In this document: piece after piece, positions 46,602 through 57,737 of the stretch
Position numbering within the stretch: position 1 is the first letter of the stretch
Layout: the number at the start of each line of letters is the position of its first letter
Program-made: the position numbers and the translations under genes
Notes under the pieces: model-generated
The model's input: the letters and a program-made list of their open reading frames with translations, nothing else
What the model was told of the DNA's origin: nothing
Database searches by the model: none
Origin: Canna indica
Taxonomy: Eukaryota; Streptophyta; Magnoliopsida; Zingiberales; Cannaceae
Length of the DNA stretch: 64,000 bases
NCBI GenBank assembly: GCA_034359265.1
Contig: CP136897.1
Location: forward strand, 34,955,501-35,019,500
Direction of reading: 5' to 3'

Positions 46602-46968
46602 TTTTTTTACTACCTATTTCATTGCACGACGAGATCATTTTTTTTACCAATCTTTCTAACCAAACGTTAAGGACGGACGACATCGTCGCCATAAAATTTA
46701 GCTGTCGATCGCCCGCGCGGGGCCTGCCGCAACCTCTACGGCGGGCTCGATCGACCAACCGACCCGAAAAATTAAAATTTGTAAATAAATAAGAAAAATA
46801 ACATTTCAATTATTATTTTTCATTTAAAACGGGCATAACTCCGTGCATTATTGTCCGATTTCAGCTTTTCACGTGGCGCTGAAAGGCGCGCAAAGAGACG
46901 AAGAAAATGACCCCTGAACTCTCCCTCGGAGGCTCACCCTTATTAGCCGACGATCAGAAGTGCATATC

Positions 46969-47087
46969 GGGTGTCATCATACCAGCACTAACGCACCGGA
47001 TCCCATCAGAACTCCGAAGTTAAGGGTGCTTGGGCGAGAGTAGTACTAGGATGGGTGACCCCTTGGGAAGTCCTCGCGTTGCACCTT
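46969..47087 (+). rRNA. 5S rRNA: 5S rRNA gene copy 98, family F57G
   Basis: Full length. Changes: C6T, G7C, C57G, C95T, T109C. Confidence 0.95.
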
Positions 47088-47453
47088 TTTTTTTACTACC
47101 TATTTGATTGCACGACGAGATCATTTTTTTTACCAATCTTTTTAACCAAACGTTATGGACGGACGACGTCGTCGCCATAAATCTTGGGTGTCGATCGCCC
47201 GCGCGGGGCCCGCCGCAACCTCTACTGCCGGCTCGATCGACCAACCGACCCGAAGAATTAAAATTTGTAAATAAATAGGAAAAATAACATTTCAATTATT
47301 ATTTTTCGTTTAAAACGGGCGTAACTCCGTGCATTATTGTCCGATTTCAGCTTTTCACGTGGCGCTGAAAGGCGCGCGAACAGACGAAGAAAATGACCCT
47401 GAGCTGTCCCTCGGACGCTCACCCTTATTAGCCGACTATCAGAAGTGCATGAT

Positions 47454-47572
47454 GGGTGCGATCATAGCAGCACTAACGCACCGGATCCCATCAAAACTCC
47501 GAAGTTAAGCGTGCTTGGGCGAGAGTAGTACTAGGATTGGTGACCCCCTGGGAAGTCCTCGTGTTGCACCTT
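47454..47572 (+). rRNA. 5S rRNA: 5S rRNA gene copy 99, family F14G
   Basis: Full length. Changes: C14G, G41A, G85T. Identical gene to copies 24 and 26. Confidence 0.95.
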
Positions 47573-47939
47573 TTTTTTTACTACCTATTTGATTGCACGA
47601 CGAGATCATTTTTTTTACCAATCTTTCTAACCAAACGTTAAGGACGGACGACGTCGTCGCCATAAAATTTATCTGTCGATCGCCCGCGCGGGGCCCTAGG
47701 CAACCTCTACGGCTGGCTCGATCGAACAACCGACCCGAAAAATTAAAATTTGTAAACAAATAAGAAAAATAATATTTCAATTATTATTGCTCGTTTAAAA
47801 CGGGCGTAACTCCGTGCATTATTGCCCGATTTTAGCTTTTCACGTGGCGCTGAAAGGCACGGGAAGAGACGAAGAAAATGACCCCCGAACTCTCCCTCGG
47901 ACGCTCATCCTTATTAGCCGACGTTCAGAAGTGCATATC

Positions 47940-48058
47940 GAGTGCGATCATACCAGCACTAACGCACCGGATCCCATCAGAACTCCGAAGTTAAGCGTGC
48001 ATGGGCGAGAGTAGTACTAGGATATGTGACCCCTTTTGAAGTCCTCGTGTTGCACCTT
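47940..48058 (+). rRNA. 5S rRNA: 5S rRNA gene copy 100, family F62A
   Basis: Full length. Changes: G2A, T62A, G85A, G86T, C95T, G97T, G98T. Same as copy 58. Confidence 0.95.
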
Positions 48059-48424
48059 TTTTTTTACTACCTATTTAATTGCACGACGAGATCATTTTTT
48101 TTACCAATCTTTCTAACCAAACGTTAAGGACGGACGACATCGTCCCCATAAAATTTGGCTATCGATCGCCCGCGCGGGGCCCGCCGCAACCTCTACGGCC
48201 GGCTCGATCGACCAATCGACCCGAAAAATTAAAATTTGTAAACAAATAAGATAAATAACATTTCAATTATTATTTTTCGTTTAAAACGGGCGTAACTCCG
48301 TGCATTATTGTCCGATTTTAGCTTTTCACGTGGCGCTGAAAGGCGCGCGAAGAGACGAAGAAAATGACCTTGAGTTGTCCCTCGGACGCTCACCCTTATT
48401 AGCCGACGATCAGAAGTGCATATC

Positions 48425-48543
48425 GGGTGCGATCATACCAGCACTAACGCACCTGATCCCATCAGTACTCCGAAGTTAAGCGTGCTTGGGCGAGAGTAGT
48501 ACTAGGATGGGTGACCCCCTGGGAAGTCCTCGTGTTGCACCTT
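48425..48543 (+). rRNA. 5S rRNA: 5S rRNA gene copy 101, family F42T, intact control region
   Basis: Full length. Changes: G30T and A42T only, the fewest of any copy in the window. The promoter region, 3' end and T9 run are all normal, so by sequence this is the best candidate for an active gene. Confidence 0.97.
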
Positions 48544-48909
48544 TTTTTTTACTACCTATTTGATTGCACGACGAGATCATTTTTTTTACCAATCTTTCTA
48601 ACCAAACGTTAAGGACGTACGACGTCGTCGCAATAAAATTTGGCTGTCGATCGCCCGCGCGGGGCTCGCCGCAACCTCTACGGCCGGCTCGATCGACCAA
48701 CCGACCCGAAAAATTAAAATTTGTAAACAAATAAGATAAATAACATTTCAATTATTGTTTTTCGTTTAAAACGGGCGTAACTCCGTGCATTATTGTCCGA
48801 TTTTAGCTTTTCTCGTGGCAATGAAAGGCGCGCGAAGAGACGAAGAAAATGACCTTGAGTTGTCCCTCGGACGCTCACCCTTATTAGCCGACGATCAGAA
48901 GTGCATATC

Positions 48910-49028
48910 GGGTGCGATCATACCAGCACTAACGCACCGGATCCCATCAGTACTCCGAAGTTAAGCGTGCTTGGGCGAGAGTAGTACTAGGATGGGTGAA
49001 CCCCTGGCAAGTCCTCGTGTTGCACCTT
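48910..49028 (+). rRNA. 5S rRNA: 5S rRNA gene copy 102, family F42T
   Basis: Full length. Changes: A42T, C91A, G99C. The terminator is a short run broken by C. Confidence 0.95.
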
Positions 49029-49394
49029 TTTCTTACTACCTATTTGATTGCACGACGAGATCATTTTTTTTACCAATCTTTGTAACCAAACGTTAAGGAC
49101 GGACGACGTCGTCGCCATAAATCTTGGCTGTCGATCGCCCGCGCGGGGCCCGCCGCAACCTCTACGGCCGGCTCGATCGACCGACCGACCCGAAAAATTA
49201 AAATTTGTAAATAAATAAGAAAAATAACATTTCAATTATTATTTTTCGTTTAAAATGGGCATAACCCCGTGCATTATTGTCCGATTTTAGCTTTTCACGT
49301 GGCGCTGAAAGGCGCGCGAAGAGACGAAGAAGATGACCCCCGAACTCTCCCTCGGACGCTCACCCTTATTAGACGACGATCAGAAGTGCATATT

Positions 49395-49513
49395 GAGTGC
49401 GATCATAGCAGCACTAATGCACCGGATCCCATCAGAACTTCGAAGTTAAGCGTTCTTGGGCGAGAGTAGTACTAGGATGGGTGACCCTCCCGGAAGTCCT
49501 CGTGTTGAACTTG
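49395..49513 (+). rRNA. 5S rRNA: 5S rRNA gene copy 103, family F94T
   Basis: Full length. Changes: G2A, C14G, C24T, C46T, G60T, C94T, T96C, G97C, C114A. Intact counterpart of the truncated copy at 29074; probably non-functional. Confidence 0.93.
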
Positions 49514-49841
49514 TTTTTTTACTACCTATTTGATTGCACGACGAGATCATTTTTTTACCAATCTTTCTAACCAAACATTAAGGACGGACGACGTCGTCGC
49601 CATAAAATTTGGATGTCGATCGCCCGCCGCAACCTCTACGTCCGGCTCGATCGACCAACCGACCCGAAAAATAACATTTCAATTATTATTTTTCGTTTAA
49701 AACGTGCGTAACTCCGTGAATTATTGTCCGATTTTAGCTTTTCACGTGGCGCTAAAAGTCGCGCGAAGAGACTAAGAAAATGACCCCCGAACTCTCCCTC
49801 GGATGCTCACCCGTATTAGCGGACGATCAGAAGTGCATATC
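49514..49841 (+). other. Short spacer with two deletions (447-bp unit)
   Basis: It carries the same 11-bp and 27-bp losses as 29180-29507, consistent with descent of both from one ancestral unit. Confidence 0.85.
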
Positions 49842-49960
49842 GGGTGCGATCATACCAGCACTAACGCACTGGATCCCATCAGAACTCCGAAGATAAGCGT
49901 GCTTGGGCGAGAGTAGTACTAGGATGGGTGACCCCCTGGGATGTCCTCGCGTTGCACCTT
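49842..49960 (+). rRNA. 5S rRNA: 5S rRNA gene copy 104, family F101T
   Basis: Full length. Changes: C29T, T52A, A101T, T109C. T52A removes the intact A box of its relatives at 14072 and 29508. Confidence 0.95.
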
Positions 49961-50326
49961 TTTTTTTACTACCTATTTGATTGCACGACGAGATCATTGT
50001 TTTTACCAATCTTTCTAACCAAACGTTAAGGACGGACGACGTCGTCGCCATAAATCTTGGCTGTCGATGGCTCGTGCGGGGCCCGCCGCAACCTCTAGGG
50101 CTGGCTTGATCGACCAACCAACCCGAAAAATTAAAAATTTTAATTAAATAAGAAAAATAACATTTCAATTATTATTTTTCGTTTAAAACGGGCGTAACTC
50201 CGTGCATTATTGTCCGATTTTAGCTTTTCACGTGGCACTGAAAGGCGCGAGAAGAGACGAAGAAAATGACCCCGAGCTGTCCCTCGGACGCTGACCCTTA
50301 TTAGCCGATGATCAGAATTGCATGAC

Positions 50327-50445
50327 GGGTGCGATCATACCAGCACTAACGCACCGGATCCCATCAAAACTTCGAACTTAAGCGTGCTTGATCGAGAGTA
50401 GTACTAGGATGGGTGACCCCCTGGGAAGTCCTCGTGTTGCATCTT
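50327..50445 (+). rRNA. 5S rRNA: 5S rRNA gene copy 105, family F65A
   Basis: Full length. Changes: G41A, C46T, G51C, G65A, G66T, C116T. Confidence 0.95.
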
Positions 50446-50810
50446 TTTTTTTACTACCTATTTGATTGCACGACGAGATCATTTTTTTACCAATCTTTCT
50501 AAGCAAACGTTGAGGACGGACGGCGTCGTCGCCATAAAATTTGGCTGTCGTTCGCCCGCGCGGGGCCCGCCGCAACCTCTACGGCCGGCTCGATCGACCA
50601 ACCGACCCAAAAAATTAAAATTTGTAAATAAATATGAAAAATAACATTTCAATTATTATTTTTCGTTTAAAACGGGCGTAACTCCGTGCATTATTGTTCG
50701 ATTTTAGCTTTTCACGTGGCGCTGAAAGGCGCGCGAAGAGACGAAGAAAATGACCCCGAGCTGTCCCTCGGACGCTGACCCTTATTAGCCGACGATCAGA
50801 ATTGCATGAC

Positions 50811-50929
50811 GGGTGCGATCATACCAGCACTAACGCACCGGATCCCATCAAAACTTCGAACTTAAGCGTGCTTGATCGAGAGTAGTACTAGGATGGGTGA
50901 CCCCCTGGGAAGTCCTCGTGTTGCACCTT
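50811..50929 (+). rRNA. 5S rRNA: 5S rRNA gene copy 106, family F65A
   Basis: Full length. Changes: G41A, C46T, G51C, G65A, G66T. Its unit is a close tandem copy of the previous one (period 484 bp). Confidence 0.95.
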
Positions 50930-51294
50930 TTTTTTTACTACCTATTTGATTGCACGACGAGATCATTTTTTTACCAATCTTTCTAAGCAAACGTTGAGGA
51001 CGGACGGCGTCGTCGCCATAAAATTTGGCTGTCGTTCGCCCGCGCGGGGCCCGCCGCAACCTCTACGGCCGGCTCGATCGACCAACCGACCCGAAAAATT
51101 AAAATTTGTAAATAAATATGAAAAATAACATTTCAATTATTATTTTTCGTTTAAAACGGGCGTAACTCCGTGCATTATTGTTCGATTTTAGCTTTTCACG
51201 TGGCGCTGAAAGGCGCGCGAAGAGACGAAGAAAATGACCCCGAGCTGTCCCTCGGACGCTGACCCTTATTAGCCGACGATCAGAATTGCATGAC

Positions 51295-51413
51295 GGGTGC
51301 GATCATACCAGCACTAACGCACCGGATCCCATCAAAACTTTGAACTTAAGCGTGCTTGATCGAGAGTAGTACTAGGATGGGTGACCCCCTGGGAAGTCCT
51401 TGTGTTGCACCGA
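51295..51413 (+). rRNA. 5S rRNA: 5S rRNA gene copy 107, family F65A
   Basis: Full length. Changes: G41A, C46T, C47T, G51C, G65A, G66T, C107T. Confidence 0.95.
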
Positions 51414-51782
51414 TTTTTTTACTACCTATTTGATTGCACGACGAGATCATTTTTTTTACTACCAATCTTTCTAACCAATCGTTAAGGACGGACGACGTCG
51501 TCGCCATAAAATTTGGTTGTCCGTCGCCCGCGCGGGGCCCATCGCAACCTCTACGGCCGGCTCGATCGACCAACCGACCCGAAAAATTAAAATTTGTAAA
51601 TAAATAAGAAAAATGACATTTCAATTATTATTTTTCGTTTAAAACGGGCGTAACTCCGTGCATTATTATCCGATTCCAGCTTTTCACGTGGCGCTGAAAC
51701 GCGCGCGAAGAGACGATGAAAATGACCCCGAGTTGTCCCTCGGACGCTCACCCTTATTAGCCGACGATCAGAAGTGCATGAC

Positions 51783-51901
51783 GGGTGCGATCATACTAGC
51801 ACTAACGCACCGGATCCCATCAGAACTCCGAAGTCAAGCGTGCTTGCGCGAGAGTGGTACTAGGATGGGTGAGCCCTTGGGAAGTCCTCGTGTTGCACTT
51901 T
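51783..51901 (+). rRNA. 5S rRNA: 5S rRNA gene copy 108, family F65C
   Basis: Full length. Changes: C15T, T53C, G65C, A74G, C91G, C95T, C117T. Confidence 0.95.
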
Positions 51902-52268
51902 TTTTTTTTACTACCTATTTGATTGCACGACGAGATCTTTTTTTTTACCATTCTTTCTAACCAAACGTTAAGGACGGACGACGTCGTCGCCATAAAATTT
52001 GGCTGTCGATCGCCCGCGCGGGGCCCGCCGCAACCTCTACGGCCGGCTCGATCGACCAACCGACCCGAAAAATTAAAATTTGTAAATAAATAAGAAAAAT
52101 AATATTTCAATATTATTTTTCGTTTAAAACGGGTGTAACTCCGTGCATTATTGTCCGATTTCAGCTTTTCACGTGGCGCTGAAAGGCGCGCAAAGAGACA
52201 AAGAAAATGACCCCCGAACTCTCCCTCAGATGCTCACCCATATTAGGCGACGATCGGAAGTGCATATT

Positions 52269-52391
52269 GGGTGTGATCATACTAGCACTAACGCATCGGA
52301 TCCCATCAGAACTTCGAAGTTAAGCGTGCTTGGGCGAGAGTAGTACTAGGATGGGTGACCCCCTAGGAAGTCCTCCCTCGCATTGCATCTT
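52269..52391 (+). rRNA. 5S rRNA: 5S rRNA gene copy 109, 4-nt insertion (F+4)
   Basis: 123-nt copy with the CCTC doubling after position 107. Other changes: C6T, C15T, C28T, C46T, G97A, T109C, G110A, C116T. Likely a pseudogene. Confidence 0.92.
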
Positions 52392-52757
52392 TTTTTTTAC
52401 TACCTATTTGATTGCATGACTAGATCATTTTTTTTACCAATCTTCCTAACCAAACGTTAAGGACGGACGACGTCGTCGCCATAAATCTTGGCTGTCGATC
52501 GCCCGCGCGGGGCCCGCAGCGACCTCTACGGCCGGCTCGACCGACCAACCGACACGAAAAATTAAAATTTGTAAATAAATAGAAAAAATAAAATTTCAAT
52601 TATTATTTTTCGTTTAAAACGGGCGTAACTCCGTGCATTGTTGTCCGATTTCAGCTTTTCACGTGGCGCTAAAACGTGCGCGAAGAGACGAAGAAAATGA
52701 CCCCGAGTTGTCCCTCGGACGCTCACCCTTATTAGCCGACGATCAGAAGTGCATGAT

Positions 52758-52876
52758 GGGTGCGATCATACTAGCACTAACGCACCGGATCCCATCAGAA
52801 CTTCGAACTTAAGTGTGCTTGCGCGAGAGTGGTACTAGGATGGGTGACCCCTTGGGAAGTCCTCGTGTTGCACCTT
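52758..52876 (+). rRNA. 5S rRNA: 5S rRNA gene copy 110, family F65C
   Basis: Full length. Changes: C15T, C46T, G51C, C57T, G65C, A74G, C95T. Upstream flank ends CATGAT. Confidence 0.95.
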
Positions 52877-53242
52877 TTTTTTTACTACCTATTTGATTGC
52901 ACGACGAGATCATTTTTTTTACCACTCTTTCTAACCAAACGTTAAGGACGGATGATGTCATCGGCATAAAATTTGGCTGTCGATCGCCCGCGCGGGGCCC
53001 GCCGCAACCTCTACGGCCGGCTCGATCGACCAACCGACCCGAAAAATTATAATTTGTAAATAAATAAGAAAAATAACATTTCAATTATTATTTTTCGTTT
53101 AAAACGGGCGTAACACCGTGCATTATTGTCCGATTTCAGCTTTTCACGTGTTGCTGAAAGGCGCGCGAAGAGACGAAGAAAATGACCCCGAGCTGTCCCT
53201 CGGACGCTGACCCTTATTAGCTGACGATCAGAATTGCATGAC

Positions 53243-53361
53243 GGGTGCGATCATACCAGCACTAACGCACCGGATCCCATCAAAACTTCGAACTTAAGCG
53301 TGCTTGATCGAGAGTAGTACTAGGATGGGTGAACCCCTGGGAAGTCCTTGTGTTGCACCGA
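53243..53361 (+). rRNA. 5S rRNA: 5S rRNA gene copy 111, family F65A
   Basis: Full length. Changes: G41A, C46T, G51C, G65A, G66T, C91A, C107T. Confidence 0.95.
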
Positions 53362-53730
53362 TTTTTTTACTACCTATTTGATTGCACGACGAGATCATTT
53401 TTTTTACTACCAATCTTTCTAACCAATCGTTAAGGACGGACGACGTCGTCGCCATAAAATTTGGCTGTCCGTCGCCCGCGCGGGGCCCGCCGCAACCTCT
53501 ACGGCCGGCTCGATCGACCAACCGACCCGAAAAATTAAAATTTGTAAATAAATAAGAAAAATGACATTTCAATTATTATTTTTCATTTAAAACGGGCGTA
53601 ACTCCGTGCATTATTGTCAGATTCCAGCTTTTCACGTGGCGCTGAAACGCGCTCGAAGAGACGAAGAAAATGACCCCGAGTTGTCCCTCGGACGCTCACC
53701 CTTATTAGCCGACGATCAGAAGTGCATGAC

Positions 53731-53849
53731 GGGTGCGATCATACTAGCACTAACGCACCGGATCCCATCAGAACTTCGAACTTAAGTGTGCTTGCGCGAG
53801 AGTGGTACTAGGATGGGTGACCCCTTGGGAAGTCCTCGTGTTGCACCTT
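53731..53849 (+). rRNA. 5S rRNA: 5S rRNA gene copy 112, family F65C
   Basis: Full length. Changes: C15T, C46T, G51C, C57T, G65C, A74G, C95T. Matches copy 110, 973 bp away. Confidence 0.95.
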
Positions 53850-54215
53850 TTTTTTTACTACCTATTTGATTGCACGACGAGATCATTTTTTTTACCACTC
53901 TTTCTAACCAAACGTTAAGGACGGATGATGTCATCGGCATAAAATTTGGCTGTCGATCGCCCGCGCGGGGCCCGCCGCAACCTCTACGGCCGGCTCGATC
54001 GACCAACCGACCCGAAAAATTATAATTTGTAAATAAATAAGAAAAATAACATTTCAATTATTATTTTTCGTTTAAAACGGGCGTAACACCGTGCATTATT
54101 GTCCGATTTCAGCTTTTCACGTGGCGCTGAAAGGCGCGCGAAGAGACGAAGAAAATGACCCCGAGCTGTCCCTCGGACGCTGACCCTTATTAGCCGACGA
54201 TCAGAATTGCATGAC

Positions 54216-54334
54216 GGGTGCGATCATACCAGCACTAACGCACCGGATCCCATCAAAACTTCGAACTTAAGCGTGCTTGATCGAGAGTAGTACTAGGATG
54301 GGTGACCCCCTGGGAAGTCCTTGTGTTGCACCGA
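54216..54334 (+). rRNA. 5S rRNA: 5S rRNA gene copy 113, family F65A
   Basis: Full length. Changes: G41A, C46T, G51C, G65A, G66T, C107T. Confidence 0.95.
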
Positions 54335-54703
54335 TTTTTTTACTACCTATTTGATTGCACGACGAGATCATTTTTTTTACTACCAATCTTTCTAACCAAT
54401 CGTTAAGGACGGACGACGTCGTCGCCATAAAATTTGGCTGTCCGTCGCCCGCGCGGGGCTCGCCGCAACCTCTACGGCCGGCTCGATCGACCAACCGACC
54501 CGAAAAATTAAAATTTGTAAATAAATAAGAAAAATGACATTTCAATTATTATTTTTCATTTAAAACGGGCGTAACTCCATGCATTATTGTCAGATTCCAG
54601 CTTTTCACGTGGCGTTGAAACGCGCGCGAAGAGACGAAGAAAATGACCCCGAGTTGTCCCTCGGACGCTCACCCTAATTAGCCGACGATCAGAAGTGCAT
54701 GAC

Positions 54704-54822
54704 GGGTGCGATCATACTAGCACTAACGCACCGGATCCCATCAAAACTTCGAACTTAAGCGTGCTTGATCGAGAGTAGTACTAGGATGGGTGACCCCCTG
54801 GGAAGTCCTTGTGTTGCACCGA
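54704..54822 (+). rRNA. 5S rRNA: 5S rRNA gene copy 114, F65A with F65C-type 5' end
   Basis: Full length. Changes: C15T, G41A, C46T, G51C, G65A, G66T, C107T. C15T and the upstream flank come from the F65C type, so the gene is chimeric with an exchange between 15 and 41. Confidence 0.95.
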
Positions 54823-55191
54823 TTTTTTTACTACCTATTTGATTGCACGACGAGATCATTTTTTTTACTACCAATCTTTCTAACCAATCGTTAAGGACGG
54901 ACGACGTCGTCGCCATAAAATTTGGCTGTCCGTCGCCCGCGCGGGGCTCGCCGCAACCTCTACGGCCGGCTCGATCGACCAACCGACCCGAAAAATTAAA
55001 ATTTGTAAATAAATAAGAAAAATGACATTTCAATTATTATTTTTCATTTAAAACGGGCGTAACTCCATGCATTATTGTCAGATTCCAGCTTTTCACGTGG
55101 CGTTGAAACGCGCGCGAAGAGACGAAGAAAATGACCCCGAGTTGTCCCTCGGACGCTCACCCTAATTAGCCGACGATCAGAAGTGCATGAC

Positions 55192-55310
55192 GGGTGCGAT
55201 CATACTAGCACTAACGCACCGGATCCCATCAAAACTTCGAACTTAAGCGTGCTTGATCGAGAGTAGTACTAGGATGGGTGACCCCCTGGGAAGTCCTTGT
55301 GTTGCACCGA
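55192..55310 (+). rRNA. 5S rRNA: 5S rRNA gene copy 115, F65A with F65C-type 5' end
   Basis: Full length. Changes: C15T, G41A, C46T, G51C, G65A, G66T, C107T. Tandem copy of the preceding unit. Confidence 0.95.
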
Positions 55311-55679
55311 TTTTTTTACTACCTATTTGATTGCACGACGAGATCATTTTTTTTACTACCAATCTTTCTAACCAATCGTTAAGGACGGACGACGTCGTCG
55401 CCATAAAATTTGGCTGTCCGTCGCCCGCGCGGGGCCCGCCGCAACCTCTACGGCCGGCTCGATCGACCAACCGACCCGAAAAATTAAAATTTGTAAATAA
55501 ATAAGAAAAATAACATTTCAATTATTATTTTTCATTTAAAACGGGCGTAACTCCGTGCATTATTGTCAGATTCCAGCTTTTCACGTGGCGTTGAAACGCG
55601 CGCGAAGAGACGAAGAAAATGACCCCGAGTTGTCCCTCGGACGCTCACCCTAATTAGCCGACGATCAGAAGTGCATGAC

Positions 55680-55798
55680 GGGTGCGATCATACTAGCACT
55701 AACGCACCGGATCCCATTAGAACTCCGAAGTTAAGCGTGCTTGCGCGAGAGTGGTACTAGGATGGGTGACCCCTTCGGAAGTCCTCGTGTTGCACCTT
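55680..55798 (+). rRNA. 5S rRNA: 5S rRNA gene copy 116, family F65C
   Basis: Full length. Changes: C15T, C39T, G65C, A74G, C95T, G97C. Counterpart of copy 37. Confidence 0.95.
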
Positions 55799-56164
55799 TT
55801 TTTTTACTACCTATTTGATTGCTCGACGAGATCATTTTTTTTACCAATCTTTCTAACCAAACGTTAAGGACGGACGACGTCGTCGCCATAAAATTTGGCT
55901 GTCGATCGCCCGCGCGGGGCCCGCCGCAACCTGTACAGCCGGCTCGATCGACCAACCGACCCAAAAAATTAAAAATTGTAAATAAATAAGAAAAATGACA
56001 TTTCAATTATTATTTTTCGTTTAAAACGGGCGTAACTCCGTGCGTTATTGTCCGATTCCAGCTTTTCACGTTGCGCTGAAACGCGCGCGAAGAGACGAAG
56101 AAAATGACCCCGAGTTGTCCCTCGGACGCTCACCCTTATTAGCCGACGATCAGAAGTGCATGAC

Positions 56165-56283
56165 GGGTGCGATCATACTAGCACTAACGCTCCGGATCCC
56201 ATCAGAACTCCGAAGTTAAGCGTGCTTGCGCGAGAGTGGTACTAGGATGGGTGACCCCTTCGGAAGTCCTCGTGTTGCACCTT
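56165..56283 (+). rRNA. 5S rRNA: 5S rRNA gene copy 117, family F65C
   Basis: Full length. Changes: C15T, A27T, G65C, A74G, C95T, G97C. Confidence 0.95.
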
Positions 56284-56648
56284 TTTTTTTACTACCTATT
56301 TGATTGCACGACGAGATCTTTTTTTTTACCAATCATTTTAACCAAACGTTAAGGACGGACGACGTCGTCGCCATAAAATTTGGCTGTCGATCGCCCGCGC
56401 GGGGCCCGCCGCAACCTCTACGGTCGGCTCGATCGACCAACGGACCCGAAAAATTAAAATTTGTAAATAAATAAGAAAAATAATATTTCAATATTATTTT
56501 TCGTTTAAAACGGGCGTAACTCCGTGCATTATTGTCCGATTTCAGCTTTTCACGTGGCGCTGAAAGGCGCGCGAAGAGAGGAAGAAAATGACCCCGAGTT
56601 GTCCCTCGGACGCTCACCCTTATTAGCCGACGATTAGAAGTGCATGAC

Positions 56649-56767
56649 GGGTGCAATCATACTAGTACTAACGCACCGGATCCCATCAGAACTCCGAAGT
56701 GAAGCGGGCTTGCGCGAGAGTGGTACTAGGATGGGTGACCCCTTGGGAAGTCCTCGTGTTGCACTTT
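56649..56767 (+). rRNA. 5S rRNA: 5S rRNA gene copy 118, family F65C
   Basis: Full length. Changes: G7A, C15T, C18T, T53G, T59G, G65C, A74G, C95T, C117T. Confidence 0.94.
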
Positions 56768-57133
56768 TTTTTTTACTACCTATTTGATTGCACAACGAGA
56801 TCATTTTTTTACCAATTTTTCTAACCAAACGTTAAAAACGGACGACGTCGTCGCCATAAATCTTGGCTGTCGATCGTCCGCGCGGGGCCCGCCGCAACCT
56901 CTACGGCAGGCTCGATCGAGCAACCGACCCGAAAAATTAAAATTTGTAAATAAATAAGAAAAATAACATTGCAATTATTATTTTTTGTTTAAAATATGCG
57001 TAACTCCGTGCATTATTGTTCGATTTCAGCTTTTCACGTGACGCTGAAAGGCGCGCGAAGAGATGAACAAAATGACCCCCGAACTCTCCCTCGGACGCTC
57101 ACCCTTATTAGCCGACGATCAGAAGTGCATGAC

Positions 57134-57252
57134 GGGTGCGATCATATCAGCACTAACGCACCGGATCCCATCAGAACTTCGAAGTTAAGCGTGCTTGTGC
57201 GAGAATAGTACTAGGATGGGTAACCCCCTGGGAAGTCCTCGCGTTGCACCTT
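57134..57252 (+). rRNA. 5S rRNA: 5S rRNA gene copy 119, family F65T
   Basis: Full length. Changes: C14T, C46T, G65T, G72A, G89A, T109C. Same as copy 40. Confidence 0.95.
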
Positions 57253-57618
57253 TTTTTTTACTACATATTTGATTGCACGACGAGATCGTTTTTTTTACCA
57301 ATCTTTCTAACCAAACGTTAAGGACGGACGACGTCGTCAACATAAAATTTGGCTGTCGATCGCCCGCGCGGGGCCCGCCCAAACTCTATGGCCGGCTCCA
57401 TCGACCAACCGACCCGAAAAATTAAAATATGTAAATAAATAAGAAAAATAACATTTCAATTATTATTTTTTGTTTAAAACTGGCGTAACTCCGTGCATTA
57501 TTGTCCGATTTCAGCTGTTCACGTGGCGCAGAAAGGCGCGCGAAGAGATGAAGAAAATGACCCCGAAACTCTCCCTCGGACTGTCACCCTTATTAGCCGA
57601 CAATCAGAAGTGGATAAC

Positions 57619-57737
57619 GGTTGCGATCATTCCAGCACTAACGCATCGGATCCCATCAGAACTCCGAAGTTAAGCGTGCTTGGGCGATAGTAGTACTAGG
57701 ATGGGTGACCCCCTCGGAAGTCCTCGTGTTGCACCTT
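57619..57737 (+). rRNA. 5S rRNA: 5S rRNA gene copy 120, F70T / F36G chimera
   Basis: Full length. Changes: G3T, A13T, C28T, G70T, G97C. The 5' part is F70T; the 3' end (CCCTCGGAAG) and the short spacer after it match the copy at 41158, so an exchange occurred between about 70 and 97. Confidence 0.95.

Larger units (their letters stand above)
43088..46968 (+). repeat. Four-unit tandem duplication, period about 1941 bp
   Basis: Genes at 43088, 43572, 44057 and 44542 recur as 45028, 45513, 45998 and 46483 with matching diagnostic changes (G86A+G87C; C46G+C78A). The second set has restored or kept the full C-box run and gained G85A in its first gene. Confidence 0.85.
54216..55679 (+). repeat. 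Single-unit tandem amplification, period 488 bp
   Basis: Three successive F65A units (genes at 54216, 54704 and 55192) are nearly identical. The last two share C15T in the gene. The spacers before 54704, 55192 and 55680 share TCAGATTCCAGC and CCTAATTAGCC. Confidence 0.85.
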
